Positions 52,963 to 62,322 of a stretch of 64,000 nucleotides of DNA are shown here, in pieces. Positions within the stretch are counted from its first letter, which is position 1; each line of letters begins with the position of its first letter. A program made the position numbers and the translations under genes. The notes below the pieces were generated by a model. The model worked only from the letters and a program-made list of their open reading frames with translations, ran no database searches and had not been told where the DNA came from. This DNA comes from Vibrio chagasii (GTDB taxonomy: Bacteria; Pseudomonadota; Gammaproteobacteria; Enterobacterales; Vibrionaceae), in contig NZ_MSCI01000002.1 of NCBI RefSeq assembly GCF_002954585.1, forward strand, positions 2,272,089-2,336,088, in the 5' to 3' direction.

Positions 52963-52991
52963 AAATAATTACTCCTGTTATGACCGCAATT

Positions 52992-53018
52992 AAAAAGGGG
53001 AGCGATATGCTCCCCTTT
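52992..53018 (-). terminator. Terminator after pnp
   Basis: AAAGGGGAGC/GCTCCCCTTT with T residues beyond on the minus strand. It lies between pnp and nlpI. Confidence 0.88.
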
Positions 53019-53086
53019 ATAACATGCTTTGTTGACGATAGGTTAAAAATCACTAAAAAGCGATATTACTATCGACACACTGAGAA

Positions 53087-55207
53087 TTACTCAGCAGCAG
53101 GTGCTTCGCCTTCAGCTGGCGTTTCAACTGCTTCTTTCATGCTTAGACGTACACGGCCTTGACGGTCAATCTCAAGCACCTTAACAGGCACTTCTTGGCC
53201 TTCAGTTAGGTAGTCAGACACTTTCTCAACGCGCTTGTCAGCGATTTGAGAGATGTGTACTAGACCATCTTTACCTGGAAGGATAGTTACGAATGCACCG
53301 AAATCAGCTAGGCGAGCAACTTTACCTTGGTAAATGCGGCCAACTTCAACTTCAGCTGTGATCTCTTCGATACGACGGATAGCTTCTTTAGCAGCTGCGC
53401 CTTCAGTAGCAGCAATCTTGATTGTGCCGTCATCTTCGATTTCGATTGTAGTACCAGTTTCTTCACAAAGAGCACGGATAACTGCGCCGCCTTTACCGAT
53501 AACATCTTTGATCTTATCAGAGCTGATTTTCATTGTGTGGATACGTGGAGCGAATTCAGAGATCTCTTCACGAGCACCAGAGATAGCTTCATCCATTACA
53601 GAAAGGATGTGCTTACGTGCACCTTGCGCTTGGTTAAGAGCAATTTGCATGATCTCTTTAGTGATACCTTCGATCTTGATGTCCATTTGAAGTGCAGTGA
53701 TACCGTCGTTAGTACCTGCTACTTTAAAGTCCATGTCACCTAGGTGGTCTTCGTCACCAAGGATGTCAGAAAGAACTACGAAGTCGTCGCCTTCTTTAAC
53801 AAGACCCATTGCGATACCCGCAACAGAAGACTTGATTGGAACACCAGCATCCATAAGTGCCAGAGATGTACCACATACAGAAGCCATTGAAGAAGAACCG
53901 TTAGATTCAGTGATTTCCGATACAACACGAACTGTGTATGGGAATTCATCAACAGAAGGCATTACTGCAGCGATACCACGCTTAGCTAGTTTACCGTGGC
54001 CGATTTCACGACGCTTAGGAGAACCTACAAAACCAGTTTCGCCAACACAGTATGGAGGGAAGTTGTAGTGTAGTAGGAAGTTGTCTTTACGCTCGCCTGT
54101 TAGCTCATCGATGATTTGAGCGTCACGTTGTGTACCAAGCGTAGCAGTAACGATAGCTTGAGTTTCACCACGAGTGAATAGAGAAGAACCGTGAGTACGT
54201 GGAAGAACGCCAGTACGAACATCTAGTGCACGAACCATGTCTTTTTCACGGCCATCGATACGTGGGTTACCAGCGATGATGCTGCGACGTACAACTGTTT
54301 TCTCTAGATCGTGGAAGATAGAGTGAACTTCTTTTAGGTTCACTTCTTCGTCTTCAGATACTAGTACTTCGTTAACTTCAGCCGCGATCTCGTGGATACG
54401 GTCGTAACGAGTCATTTTCTCTGTGATTTGGTACGCTTCAACTAGCTTAGCTTCTGCAAGCTCAGCGATGCGAGTGTTAAGAGCAGTGTTCTCTTCTGGA
54501 GCTACCCAATCCCATGCAGGAGTAGCAACTTCAGCTGCGAATTCGTTGATCGCGTTGATAACAACTTGTTGTTGATCGTGACCAAATACTACCGCTGATA
54601 GCATCTCTTCTTCTGTTAGGTTGTCTGCTTCAGACTCAACCATTAGAACCGCACCAGCAGTACCAGAAACAACAAGGTCAAGCTTAGACGTTTCTAGCTC
54701 AGTGTTGCTTGGGTTAAGTACTAGTTGACCGTCGATGTGACCAACACGTGCTGCACCGATAGGACCGTTGAACGGGATACCAGAGATAGCAAGTGCTGCA
54801 GAAGTACCGATCATTGTTACCATGTCAGGCTGAACGTCTGGGTTTACAGACATTACTGTAGCGATAACTTGAACTTCGTTCTTGAATGCATCTGGGAAAA
54901 GAGGACGAATTGGACGGTCGATTAGACGAGCCGTTAGTGTTTCGCCTTCTGATGGACGACCTTCACGCTTGAAGAAGCCACCTGGGATTTTACCAGCAGC
55001 GTATGTACGCTCTTGGTAGTTAACCGTTAGAGGGAAAAAGTCTTGACCTTGTACCGCTTCTTTTTTACCAACAACAGATACGAATACTGAAGTATCGTCC
55101 ATTGTTACCATAACTGCTGCAGTAGCTTGACGAGCAATAACGCCAGTTTCTAGAGTAACTGTGTGGTTACCGTACTGAAACGTTTTTACAACTGGTTTCT
55201 CAAACAT
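53087..55207 (-). CDS. pnp: Polyribonucleotide nucleotidyltransferase (PNPase)
   Basis: PNPase is the phosphorolytic 3'-5' exoribonuclease of the degradosome. The two RNase PH-like domains are evident (TLETGVIARQATAAVMV; RGETQAIVTATLGTQRDAQIIDELTGERKDNFLLHYNFPPYCVGE), then the KH domain (IKDVIGKGGAVIRALCEETG near residue 560) and S1 domain (GRIYQGKVARLADFGAFVTILPGKDGLVHISQI near 620). I start at MFEKPVVKTFQYG (706 residues; E. coli 711); the 21 upstream residues of the longest frame read through leader sequence. It follows rpsO after a terminator and the long 5' leader. Confidence 0.97.
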   Translation of the reverse strand: MFEKPVVKTFQYGNHTVTLETGVIARQATAAVMVTMDDTSVFVSVVGKKEAVQGQDFFPLTVNYQERTYAAGKIPGGFFKREGRPSEGETLTARLIDRPIRPLFPDAFKNEVQVIATVMSVNPDVQPDMVTMIGTSAALAISGIPFNGPIGAARVGHIDGQLVLNPSNTELETSKLDLVVSGTAGAVLMVESEADNLTEEEMLSAVVFGHDQQQVVINAINEFAAEVATPAWDWVAPEENTALNTRIAELAEAKLVEAYQITEKMTRYDRIHEIAAEVNEVLVSEDEEVNLKEVHSIFHDLEKTVVRRSIIAGNPRIDGREKDMVRALDVRTGVLPRTHGSSLFTRGETQAIVTATLGTQRDAQIIDELTGERKDNFLLHYNFPPYCVGETGFVGSPKRREIGHGKLAKRGIAAVMPSVDEFPYTVRVVSEITESNGSSSMASVCGTSLALMDAGVPIKSSVAGIAMGLVKEGDDFVVLSDILGDEDHLGDMDFKVAGTNDGITALQMDIKIEGITKEIMQIALNQAQGARKHILSVMDEAISGAREEISEFAPRIHTMKISSDKIKDVIGKGGAVIRALCEETGTTIEIEDDGTIKIAATEGAAAKEAIRRIEEITAEVEVGRIYQGKVARLADFGAFVTILPGKDGLVHISQIADKRVEKVSDYLTEGQEVPVKVLEIDRQGRVRLSMKEAVETPAEGEAPAAE

Positions 55208-55270
55208 TGTATTTCCTTTATCTAAAGATTGTTCTTTAGAGTCAGTAAGTTGAAACCCAAAAATCACCAA

Positions 55271-55349
55271 TCGCGACTAGTCGAAGCAGACGGATTTGAT
55301 TCGCTGTATCGAAAAAAATACAGCGTACATCCACTTTGAATAGTCGCGA
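55271..55349 (-). promoter_or_regulatory. Long hairpin in the pnp leader
   Basis: Outer arms TCGCGACTA/TAGTCGCGA and inner arms CGCTGTAT/ATACAGCG form an extended stem about 65 bases before the pnp ATG. In E. coli the pnp leader folds likewise, is cut by RNase III, and PNPase then degrades its own mRNA. Same place and shape here; the processing is inferred. Confidence 0.75.
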
Positions 55350-55506
55350 CCTATTGGCCGACATCTGTGACTGTAACTTCTGGGTCGTATAATACCTATA
55401 CAGTTAGCTGTACAGGCGAGGCATAGTATAAACTATTTTTATATACAGGGATATTTTCGTACTGAAAAAGCTCCGTGAAATAGTTCAAACTCTGTCTTTC
55501 AGGTAC

Positions 55507-55535
55507 AAAAAAAGGAGCAATAAATGCTCCTTTTT
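55507..55535 (-). terminator. Terminator after rpsO
   Basis: AAAAAGGAGCA/TGCTCCTTTTT with T residues beyond on the minus strand, 29 bases past the rpsO stop. Read-through to pnp is known in E. coli. Confidence 0.9.
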
Positions 55536-55563
55536 CTTCAAACAGTCTTTGCAGACATCGCTA

Positions 55564-55833
55564 TTAGCGACGTAGGCCTAGGCGCTTGATTAGGTCTTGG
55601 TAACGAGAAAGGTCTTTACCTTTCAGGTAGTCAAGAAGCTTACGACGGCTAGAAACCATACGTAGAAGACCACGACGGCTGTGGTGATCGCCTTTGTGAG
55701 CTTTGAAGTGACCTTGTAGGTGGTTGATAGAAGCAGTAAGTAGTGCTACTTGTACTTCTGGTGAACCTGTGTCGCCTTCAGAGCGCGCGTATTCTGCAAC
55801 GATTGCTGCTTTAGTTTCTGCATTCAGAGACAT
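55564..55833 (-). CDS. rpsO: 30S ribosomal protein S15
   Basis: S15 is a primary 16S rRNA-binding protein of the central domain of the small subunit. The 89-residue sequence has EYARSEGDTGSPEVQVALLTASINHLQGHFKAHKGDHHSRRGLLRMVSSRRKLLDYLKG, almost invariant in Gammaproteobacteria. The ribosome site is AGGAGAGAATT. The gene is between truB and pnp in the standard order. Confidence 0.98.
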   Translation of the reverse strand: MSLNAETKAAIVAEYARSEGDTGSPEVQVALLTASINHLQGHFKAHKGDHHSRRGLLRMVSSRRKLLDYLKGKDLSRYQDLIKRLGLRR

Positions 55834-55960
55834 AATTCTCTCCTGATAAGAGTAGTTTAATATTTGTAGCAGCCAATCTCTGATTCAGCCGCTACGCGAG
55901 CCGAGGATTATAGGGAAGTTTGTCAGTTGGTGCAATAACAATCGATGGCCTTAGAAACGA

Positions 55961-55994
55961 AAAAAGCGAAGCGCTTAATTTAAACGTTCGCTTT
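55961..55994 (-). terminator. Terminator-like hairpin between truB and rpsO
   Basis: AAAGCGAA/TTCGCTTT arms with an intervening loop and a T-run on the minus strand, in the 206-base gap. Its stem has small defects, so partial read-through is possible. Confidence 0.65.
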
Positions 55995-56039
55995 CTATTT
56001 TATTGATTCGCTTTTCAAGGCTAAAAGGTATGTTCAGCG

Positions 56040-56993
56040 TTACGCTTGTGGCTCTTCATCTCTGAAAACAACCAAACGTTTCGGTGCAACTCGACCATCG
56101 TCAGCAATCTGAGCAACACCAACAAACAGCTTCTCTTCACCGCTTGTCATGCGAACCGTACCTTCTGTTGGAGCACCAGCAACTTGAACAGGCATACCGT
56201 GCTGAACTAGGTCAGTCAGCTCCGCATTCAAGTTAACTTCTGGTAGATCTTCAACGGCAGTATCCATTGGCATCAATAGTGGATCAAGCAGCTCTTTAGG
56301 CGCAATATCTTGCTCCTGTGCTTGCTCTAAGATCTCGTTGAGCTGCTCTAATGTTACCATGCGCTCGTAAGGGTATTTCGCAACACCAGTACGACGAAGC
56401 ATGGTGACGTGAGCACCACAACCTAGCATTTCGCCAAGGTCATCCGTGATCGTACGGATGTAAGTGCCTTTCGAACAGTGCACTTCCATCTCAACTTCAT
56501 CACCTTCAAAGCGAAGCAGATCAATCGAGTAGACAGTGATCTTACGTGATTCACGTGGCACTTCGATACCAGCACGAGCGTACTCGTACAGTGGCTTGCC
56601 TTGGTACTTCAATGCAGAGAACATTGACGGAACTTGATCAGTTTCACCTTTGAAGCTTTCAATGCAACGCTCAAGTTGCTCTTGAGTTACATTCACTTCA
56701 CGAGTTTCAACCACTTCGCCATCAGAGTCTGAAGTATTGGTACGCTCACCAAGCTTAGCAATCACAACGTAGCGCTTATCAGAATCTAGAAGAAACTGAG
56801 AGAACTTCGTTGCTTCACCAAGACAGATTGGCAGCATGCCAGTCGCAAGAGGATCCAGTGCACCTGTGTGCCCCGCCTTCTCTGCAAAGTAAATACGCTT
56901 TACTTTTTGCAGTGCATCATTAGATGAAATGCCAGTTGGCTTATCTAACAGAATTACCCCATTAATAGGGCGACCTTTACGACGGCGAGCCAT
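56040..56993 (-). CDS. truB: tRNA pseudouridine-55 synthase
   Basis: TruB makes pseudouridine 55 in the T loop of nearly all tRNAs and acts as a tRNA chaperone. The catalytic aspartate is D47 in GHTGALDPLATGMLP. GVILLDKPTGISSNDALQKV opens the domain and a C-terminal PUA domain ends it (from about residue 245). The length is 317 residues (314 in E. coli). Its start overlaps the last base of rbfA, so it is translationally linked. Confidence 0.97.
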   Translation of the reverse strand: MARRRKGRPINGVILLDKPTGISSNDALQKVKRIYFAEKAGHTGALDPLATGMLPICLGEATKFSQFLLDSDKRYVVIAKLGERTNTSDSDGEVVETREVNVTQEQLERCIESFKGETDQVPSMFSALKYQGKPLYEYARAGIEVPRESRKITVYSIDLLRFEGDEVEMEVHCSKGTYIRTITDDLGEMLGCGAHVTMLRRTGVAKYPYERMVTLEQLNEILEQAQEQDIAPKELLDPLLMPMDTAVEDLPEVNLNAELTDLVQHGMPVQVAGAPTEGTVRMTSGEEKLFVGVAQIADDGRVAPKRLVVFRDEEPQA

Positions 56994-57406
56994 TACTCTT
57001 CGCCCTTAGACTGAGTTTCGTCAGTACGGCCTGCTGCTTCTTGCTTACGCTTGTCGTCATTCAGAACTTCACTAACTAGGTTAGACATACGCATGCCTTC
57101 TACTAGTGTGTTGTCGTAAGTAAAACGTACTTCAGGTGTTAGACGGTGACGAATACGCTTGCCTAGCGCCATACGGATTGGCACTTCGTGCTCTTTAAGA
57201 GCAGCAAGACATGATTCAGGTGTTTGCTCACCAATACATAGGAAAGTAACGAAAACTTTTGCGTACGCAAGGTCACGAGACACTTCTACGTCTGAGATCG
57301 TTACCATACCGATACGTGAGTCACGAACTTCACGTTGTAGGATAAGAGCAAGCTCTTTTTGAAGCTGCTGAGACACACGTTGTGTGCGGCTAAATTCTTT
57401 TGACAT
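56993..57406 (-). CDS. rbfA: Ribosome-binding factor A
   Basis: RbfA is a small KH-like protein required for late maturation of the 30S subunit and cold adaptation. The opening KEFSRTQRVSQQLQKELALILQREVRDSRIG and RHRLTPEVRFTYDNTLVEGMRM near residue 90 are characteristic. The 137 residues compare with 133 in E. coli. It overlaps truB by one base and lies downstream of infB, with a strong hairpin in between. Confidence 0.97.
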   Translation of the reverse strand: MSKEFSRTQRVSQQLQKELALILQREVRDSRIGMVTISDVEVSRDLAYAKVFVTFLCIGEQTPESCLAALKEHEVPIRMALGKRIRHRLTPEVRFTYDNTLVEGMRMSNLVSEVLNDDKRKQEAAGRTDETQSKGEE

Positions 57407-57427
57407 TTTCTTTTCTCACTTAGAAAG

Positions 57428-57458
57428 ATGGGGGGCTTGGTAATTACCAGCCCCCCAT
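57428..57458 (-). other. GC-rich hairpin between infB and rbfA
   Basis: ATGGGGGGCT pairs with AGCCCCCCAT, and TGGTAA with TTACCA inside, with a single bulged base: about 14 pairs in all. No T-run follows on the minus strand. It may be a processing or stability element that separates infB from rbfA-truB expression. Confidence 0.65.
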
Positions 57459-57539
57459 GGTGTATTCAACAACCGATTACTTCTTACCTTTACTAGTAAT
57501 GTTAGTAACCTTAGTCAATATGTCGAGTCGTACAGACGA

Positions 57540-60230
57540 TTAGTCTAGAGTACGTTTAACCTCAACGATTTCGAATACTTCGATCTGGTCACCAACGCGT
57601 ACGTCGTTGTAGTTCTTAACGCCGATACCACACTCGTAACCATTCTTAACTTCTTGAACGTCGTCTTTGAAGCGACGAAGTGACTCTAGTTCACCTTCGT
57701 AGATAACAACGTTGTCGCGTAGTACACGGATTGGGTTGTTACGCTTAATTACGCCTTCAGTAACCATAGAACCAGCGATCGCGCCAAGTTTAGGTGACTT
57801 AAATACGTCACGTACTTCAGCAAGACCAATGATCTCTTGTTTGAATTCAGGAGCAAGCATACCGCCCATTGCCTGTTTCACTTCGTCGATCAGTTGGTAA
57901 ATGATTGAGTAGTAACGTAGATCTAGGTTTTCGTTCTGAACCGTGTTACGCGCAGTTGCGTCAGCACGAACGTTGAAACCAAGGATGATAGCGTTAGAAG
58001 CTGCTGCAAGTGTTGCATCAGTTTCAGTAATACCACCAACACCAGAACCTACGATGTTCACTTTAACTTCTTCAGTTGATAGTTTCAGTAGAGAGTCAGC
58101 GATTGCTTCTACAGAACCTTGAACGTCAGCTTTTAGTACTACGTTTAGTTCAGCAACTTCACCAGCAGCCATGTTAGAGAACATGTTCTCTAGTTTCGCT
58201 TTCTGTTGACGAGCTAGTTTAACTTCACGGAATTTACCTTGACGGTAGTTCGCAACTTCACGAGCTTTACGCTCATCACGTACTACTGTTGCTTCATCAC
58301 CTGAAGCTGGTACACCAGAAAGACCTAGGATCTCTACTGGGATAGAAGGGCCAGCTGTCGCTACTTCTTTACCGTTTTCATCGCGCATTGCACGAACACG
58401 GCCGTACTCTTGACCACAAAGAACGATGTCGCCTTTGTTTAGAGTACCAGACTGAACTAGGATTGTTGCAACTGGACCGCGGCCTTTATCAAGACGAGAT
58501 TCAACAACAACACCAGATGCCATGCCTTCTTTAACTGCAGTCAGTTCAAGAACTTCAGACTGAAGAAGGATTGCTTCTAGAAGACCATCGATGTTTGTAC
58601 CCTGTTTAGCAGAGATGTGAACGAACATGTTCTCACCGCCCCATTCCTCAGGGATTACGTCGTATTGAGCTAGCTCATTCTTAACGTTGTCTGGATTTGC
58701 ACCCTCTTTATCGATCTTGTTCACAGCAACAATCAGAGGAACGCCTGCCGCTTTCGCGTGCTGAATCGCTTCGATTGTTTGTGGCATTACGCCGTCGTCT
58801 GCTGCAACAACTAGTACAACGATATCTGTCGCTTGAGCACCACGAGCACGCATTGCAGTAAACGCCGCGTGTCCAGGAGTATCAAGGAAAGTAATCATGC
58901 CGTTGTCAGTATCTACGTGGTAAGCACCGATGTGCTGCGTGATACCGCCAGCTTCGCCAGAAGCAACGTGTGCTTTACGAATGTAGTCAAGTGTCGAGGT
59001 TTTACCGTGGTCAACGTGACCCATGATAGTAACAACTGGAGCACGGCCTTCAGCGATAGCATCGTTATCACGATCGGCTAGTACTGCTTCTTCAAGCTCG
59101 TTTTCTTTACGTAGGATTACCTTGTGACCCATTTCTTCAGCTACAAGTTGTGCTGTTTCCTGGTCGATCACTTGGTTGATAGTCGCCATAGCGCCCATCT
59201 TCATCATTACTTTGATAACTTCAGTTGCTTTAACTGACATTTTGCTAGCCAGTTCAGATACAACGATAGTTTCGCCGATAGCAACATCAGATTTAGCAAC
59301 AGTTGCTGACTTATCGAAGCCTTGCTGCATTGAAGTTGGTTTAGCAAGCTTACCTTTAGCACCACGACCACGTTGGTTACGACCACCACGGTTATTGCCA
59401 GGTTGGTTAGCTGGAGCTGCTTTCTTCTTACGACGACGAGGCGCTTTTTCTTCTTTCTGGTCAGCTGCATCTTCAGCTTCACGAGCGTAAGTAGAAGTTG
59501 TCACGTGGTAGTCCGCAGACTTCTCTTGTTCTTTCTTCTTCTGCTCTTCTTCAGACCAGCGCGCTTCGTTCTCTTCAGCTAGTTTACGAGCTTCTTCAAC
59601 TAGCTTCGCCGCTTCAGCTTCAGCTTTACGCTGTGCTTCTTGCTCTTGACGAGCTTTTAGTTCATCCGCTTCTTTTTTCGCTTGTGCGTTAGCGTCTGCA
59701 TTTTTTGGATTCATGTCTTTTTTAGCCTTTTCAGCTTGGGCGCGTTGAGCTTTTTCTTCAGCTTCACGTTTTGCATCCGCTTCACGTTTTGCTTTCTCAT
59801 CAGCTTCGCGCTGTGCTTTCTCTGCAGCTTCACGTTTCGCAAGCTCTTCAGCTTCTTTACGTGCTTTCTCTTCCGCTTCACGCTTCGCTGCTTCCTCAGC
59901 TTCACGTTTCGCTTCATCTTCAATAGCGCTGCGCTTCACGTAAGTACGCTTTTTACGTACCTCTACTTGAACATCCTTACTCTTACCGCCTCCAGCGGCA
60001 ACACTTAGCGTGCTGCGGGTCTTGCGTTGAAGAGTTAAACGAGTCGGCTCTGCTTCACCAGAAGTATCGCCATGCTCCTTTTTAAGGTGCGTTAGCAATG
60101 TTTGCTTCTCTGAATCAGTTACTTGATCCGACCCTGATTTCTTCATGCCTGCATCAGCAAGTTGTTCAATTAAGCGGTCAACTGGCGTACCAATCTCTTC
60201 ACTCAGTGCTTTAACTGTTAATTGTGTCAT
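57540..60230 (-). CDS. infB: Translation initiation factor IF-2
   Basis: IF-2 is the GTPase that brings initiator tRNA to the 30S subunit and joins subunits. The G domain is VTIMGHVDHGKTSTLDYI near residue 400, then DTPGHAAFTAMRARGAQ and NKIDKEGANP. The N-terminal 300 residues include a long charged helix of repeated KREAEE-like units (about 105-230), then an Arg/Gly-rich basic patch (RRRKKKAAPANQPGNNRGGRNQRGRGAKGK near 270). The length is 896 residues (890 in E. coli). A methionine in this helix (DMNPKNADANAQ) is near where E. coli uses an internal start, so a shorter form is possible. Downstream of nusA. Confidence 0.97.
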   Translation of the reverse strand: MTQLTVKALSEEIGTPVDRLIEQLADAGMKKSGSDQVTDSEKQTLLTHLKKEHGDTSGEAEPTRLTLQRKTRSTLSVAAGGGKSKDVQVEVRKKRTYVKRSAIEDEAKREAEEAAKREAEEKARKEAEELAKREAAEKAQREADEKAKREADAKREAEEKAQRAQAEKAKKDMNPKNADANAQAKKEADELKARQEQEAQRKAEAEAAKLVEEARKLAEENEARWSEEEQKKKEQEKSADYHVTTSTYAREAEDAADQKEEKAPRRRKKKAAPANQPGNNRGGRNQRGRGAKGKLAKPTSMQQGFDKSATVAKSDVAIGETIVVSELASKMSVKATEVIKVMMKMGAMATINQVIDQETAQLVAEEMGHKVILRKENELEEAVLADRDNDAIAEGRAPVVTIMGHVDHGKTSTLDYIRKAHVASGEAGGITQHIGAYHVDTDNGMITFLDTPGHAAFTAMRARGAQATDIVVLVVAADDGVMPQTIEAIQHAKAAGVPLIVAVNKIDKEGANPDNVKNELAQYDVIPEEWGGENMFVHISAKQGTNIDGLLEAILLQSEVLELTAVKEGMASGVVVESRLDKGRGPVATILVQSGTLNKGDIVLCGQEYGRVRAMRDENGKEVATAGPSIPVEILGLSGVPASGDEATVVRDERKAREVANYRQGKFREVKLARQQKAKLENMFSNMAAGEVAELNVVLKADVQGSVEAIADSLLKLSTEEVKVNIVGSGVGGITETDATLAAASNAIILGFNVRADATARNTVQNENLDLRYYSIIYQLIDEVKQAMGGMLAPEFKQEIIGLAEVRDVFKSPKLGAIAGSMVTEGVIKRNNPIRVLRDNVVIYEGELESLRRFKDDVQEVKNGYECGIGVKNYNDVRVGDQIEVFEIVEVKRTLD

Positions 60231-60252
60231 ACCGCTTTCTCTCCTTGCTGAA

Positions 60253-61740
60253 TTATTCTTCGTCGCCGAACCAACAGATGTTACGTGCAGCCATGATTAG
60301 CTCACCAGCACGTTCTGCAGTTAGGTCTTCAATGCCTTCTAGTTCATCAACGCCTTGGTCAGCTAGGTCTTCCAATGTTGCCACGCCTTTTGCTGCAAGT
60401 TTGTAAGCCATTTCACGCTCTAGGCCTTCAAGTGCTAGCAAGTCTTCAGCTGGTTCAACACCGTCAAACGTCTCTTCTTTCGCAAGTGCTAGAGTCGTTA
60501 GTGCATCTTTTGCACGGTTACGTAGCTCTTCTACGATGCCTTCGTCTAGGCCATCAACTTCAAGAAGTTCGTTTACTGGTACGTAAGCGACTTCTTCTAG
60601 TGTAGAAAAACCTTCTTCAACAAGTAGTTGAGCGAAGTCTTCTTCGATGTCTAGGTGCTTCATGAAGTTTTCAATTGAAGCTACTGCTTCTTCTTGGTGT
60701 TTCTTCTGAAGGTCTTCAACCGTCATTACGTTCAGTTCCCAACCAGTTAGTTGAGATGCTAGACGTACGTTCTGACCGCTACGGCCGATAGCTTGTGCTA
60801 GGTTGTCTGCTTCAACAGCGATGTCCATTGAGTGTGCATCTTCATCAACGATGATAGAAGCAACGTCAGCTGGAGCCATTGCATTGATTACGAACTGAGC
60901 TGGGTTATCATCCCAAAGAACGATATCGATACGCTCACCACCAAGTTCGCCAGAAACCGCTTGTACACGTGCACCACGCATACCAACACACGCGCCCACT
61001 GGGTCAATGCGCTTGTCGTTTGTTTTAACAGCGATTTTAGCACGAGAACCTGCGTCACGTGCAGCACCTTTAAGTTCGATTAGCTCTTCACCAATCTCAG
61101 GTACTTCAACACGGAATAGCTCAGCTAGCATTTCTGGCTTAGAGCGAGTAATGAATAGCTGGAAGCCACGAGCTTCAGGTTTAACTGCGTATAGAAGACC
61201 ACGTACACGGTCGCCTGGACGGAAGTTTTCACGAGGAAGTTGGTCATCACGTAGGATTACCGCTTCAGCGTTATTACCTAGGTCTAGGATGATAGTGTCA
61301 CGGTTAACTTTCTTAACCACACCAGTTACTAGCTCACCTTCGTTGTCGATGAACTGCTCTACGATTTGAGCACGCTCAGCTTCACGTACTTTTTGTACGA
61401 TAACTTGCTTCGCAGTTTGAGTCGTAATACGGTCAAACGTTACTGACTCGATGTCATCTTCAATGAAACCGCCAAGTTCGATCTCTGGATCGTCAATCTT
61501 AGCCGCTTCAAGAGAAATCTCTTTTGTTGGGTTTTCAACAACTTCAACTGCTTCCCAGCGACGGAACGTTTCGAAATCACCTGTTTTACGGTCGATTTCA
61601 ACACGAACTTCAATTTCTAGTTCGCTTTTCTTTTTTGTTGCCGTTGCAAGCGCGATTTCAAGCGCTTCAAAAATACGCTCACGAGGAACTGCTTTCTCAT
61701 TAGAAACAGCTTCTACTACCGCCAAAATTTCTTTGTTCAT
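60253..61740 (-). CDS. nusA: Transcription termination/antitermination protein NusA
   Basis: NusA binds RNA polymerase and RNA to control pausing, termination and antitermination. The N-terminal domain (MNKEILAVVEAVSNEKAVPRERIFEALEIALATATKKK), S1 (VTGVVKKVNRDTIILDLGNNAEAVI near 137), two KH domains (RIDPVGACVGMRGARVQAVSGEL) and two C-terminal AR repeats (FSTLEEVAYVPVNELLEVDGLD; VATLEDLADQGVDELEGIEDL) are all present. The length is 495 residues, as in E. coli. It is between rimP and infB in the classical operon. Confidence 0.98.
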   Translation of the reverse strand: MNKEILAVVEAVSNEKAVPRERIFEALEIALATATKKKSELEIEVRVEIDRKTGDFETFRRWEAVEVVENPTKEISLEAAKIDDPEIELGGFIEDDIESVTFDRITTQTAKQVIVQKVREAERAQIVEQFIDNEGELVTGVVKKVNRDTIILDLGNNAEAVILRDDQLPRENFRPGDRVRGLLYAVKPEARGFQLFITRSKPEMLAELFRVEVPEIGEELIELKGAARDAGSRAKIAVKTNDKRIDPVGACVGMRGARVQAVSGELGGERIDIVLWDDNPAQFVINAMAPADVASIIVDEDAHSMDIAVEADNLAQAIGRSGQNVRLASQLTGWELNVMTVEDLQKKHQEEAVASIENFMKHLDIEEDFAQLLVEEGFSTLEEVAYVPVNELLEVDGLDEGIVEELRNRAKDALTTLALAKEETFDGVEPAEDLLALEGLEREMAYKLAAKGVATLEDLADQGVDELEGIEDLTAERAGELIMAARNICWFGDEE

Positions 61741-61775
61741 TAATCTAGCCTCTTAAGCTCTTCTCTCTAGGAGAA

Positions 61776-62231
61776 CTAAAATTTAGGGATCAGGTTCGCT
61801 TTCGCAATATTGCTTAGGACGAATTCTTCTTCTTGTCCTTCAACTAATACTTTTACTGTCTCGCCTTCAATAGATTGGATATCACCTTTCCATTTACGAC
61901 GGTTGCCGACAGCCATTTTCAAAACGATGCTTACCTCGTGACCAATAAATTGTTGGTAATGCTCTGCTTTGAACAGTGGTCTCTCTAAACCTGGTGAAGA
62001 CACTTCAAGGTTATAAGCCACTGAAATTGGATCTTCAACATCCATTACGGCACTTACTTGGTGACTAACTTCGGCGCAGTCGTCTACATTGATACCGTTT
62101 GGAGAATCGATGTAAATACGTAGCGTTGAGTGCTCACCAGCACGAATAAATTCTAATCCAACTAACTCATAACCTGATGCTGCTACTGGAGCGTCAAGCA
62201 TTTCAGTAAGTTGTCTTTCTAAACCAGTCAT
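61776..62231 (-). CDS. rimP: Ribosome maturation factor RimP
   Basis: RimP helps assemble the 30S head domain. The 151-residue protein has the typical start LERQLTEMLDAPVAASGYELVGLEFIRAGEHSTLRIYIDSPNGINVDDCAEVSHQVSAVMDVEDPI and a C-terminal Sm-like barrel (GNRRKWKGDIQSIEGETVKVLV). E. coli RimP has 150 residues. It is first gene of rimP-nusA-infB after tRNA-fMet, the E. coli metY order. Two hairpins lie before it. Confidence 0.97.
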   Translation of the reverse strand: MTGLERQLTEMLDAPVAASGYELVGLEFIRAGEHSTLRIYIDSPNGINVDDCAEVSHQVSAVMDVEDPISVAYNLEVSSPGLERPLFKAEHYQQFIGHEVSIVLKMAVGNRRKWKGDIQSIEGETVKVLVEGQEEEFVLSNIAKANLIPKF

Positions 62232-62248
62232 TTAACCACTCCAGAAAC

Positions 62249-62269
62249 AAAAAAAGGGCTCAAAGCCCA
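62249..62269 (-). terminator. Short terminator/attenuator before rimP
   Basis: GGGCT-N3-AGCCC followed by seven T residues on the minus strand, 18 bases before the rimP ATG. It can end part of the transcription from the tRNA genes. Confidence 0.7.
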
Positions 62270-62290
62270 ATTTAAATTCCAAGCAAACAT

Positions 62291-62320
62291 TATCTAAACG
62301 CATTTACAAATGCTTAGATA
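62291..62320 (-). other. Hairpin in the tRNA-rimP spacer
   Basis: TATCTAA-N-GCATTT pairs with AAATGC-TTAGATA: two stacked perfect stems. With the two terminator-like hairpins around it, this gives the spacer three consecutive structures. Confidence 0.55.
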
Positions 62321-62322
62321 AC

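Noticed and set aside
57000..60230. Lys/Ala/Glu repeats in infB as a nucleotide repeat array
   Set aside because: It is a normal charged helical region of IF-2; the DNA repeats follow from the protein composition.
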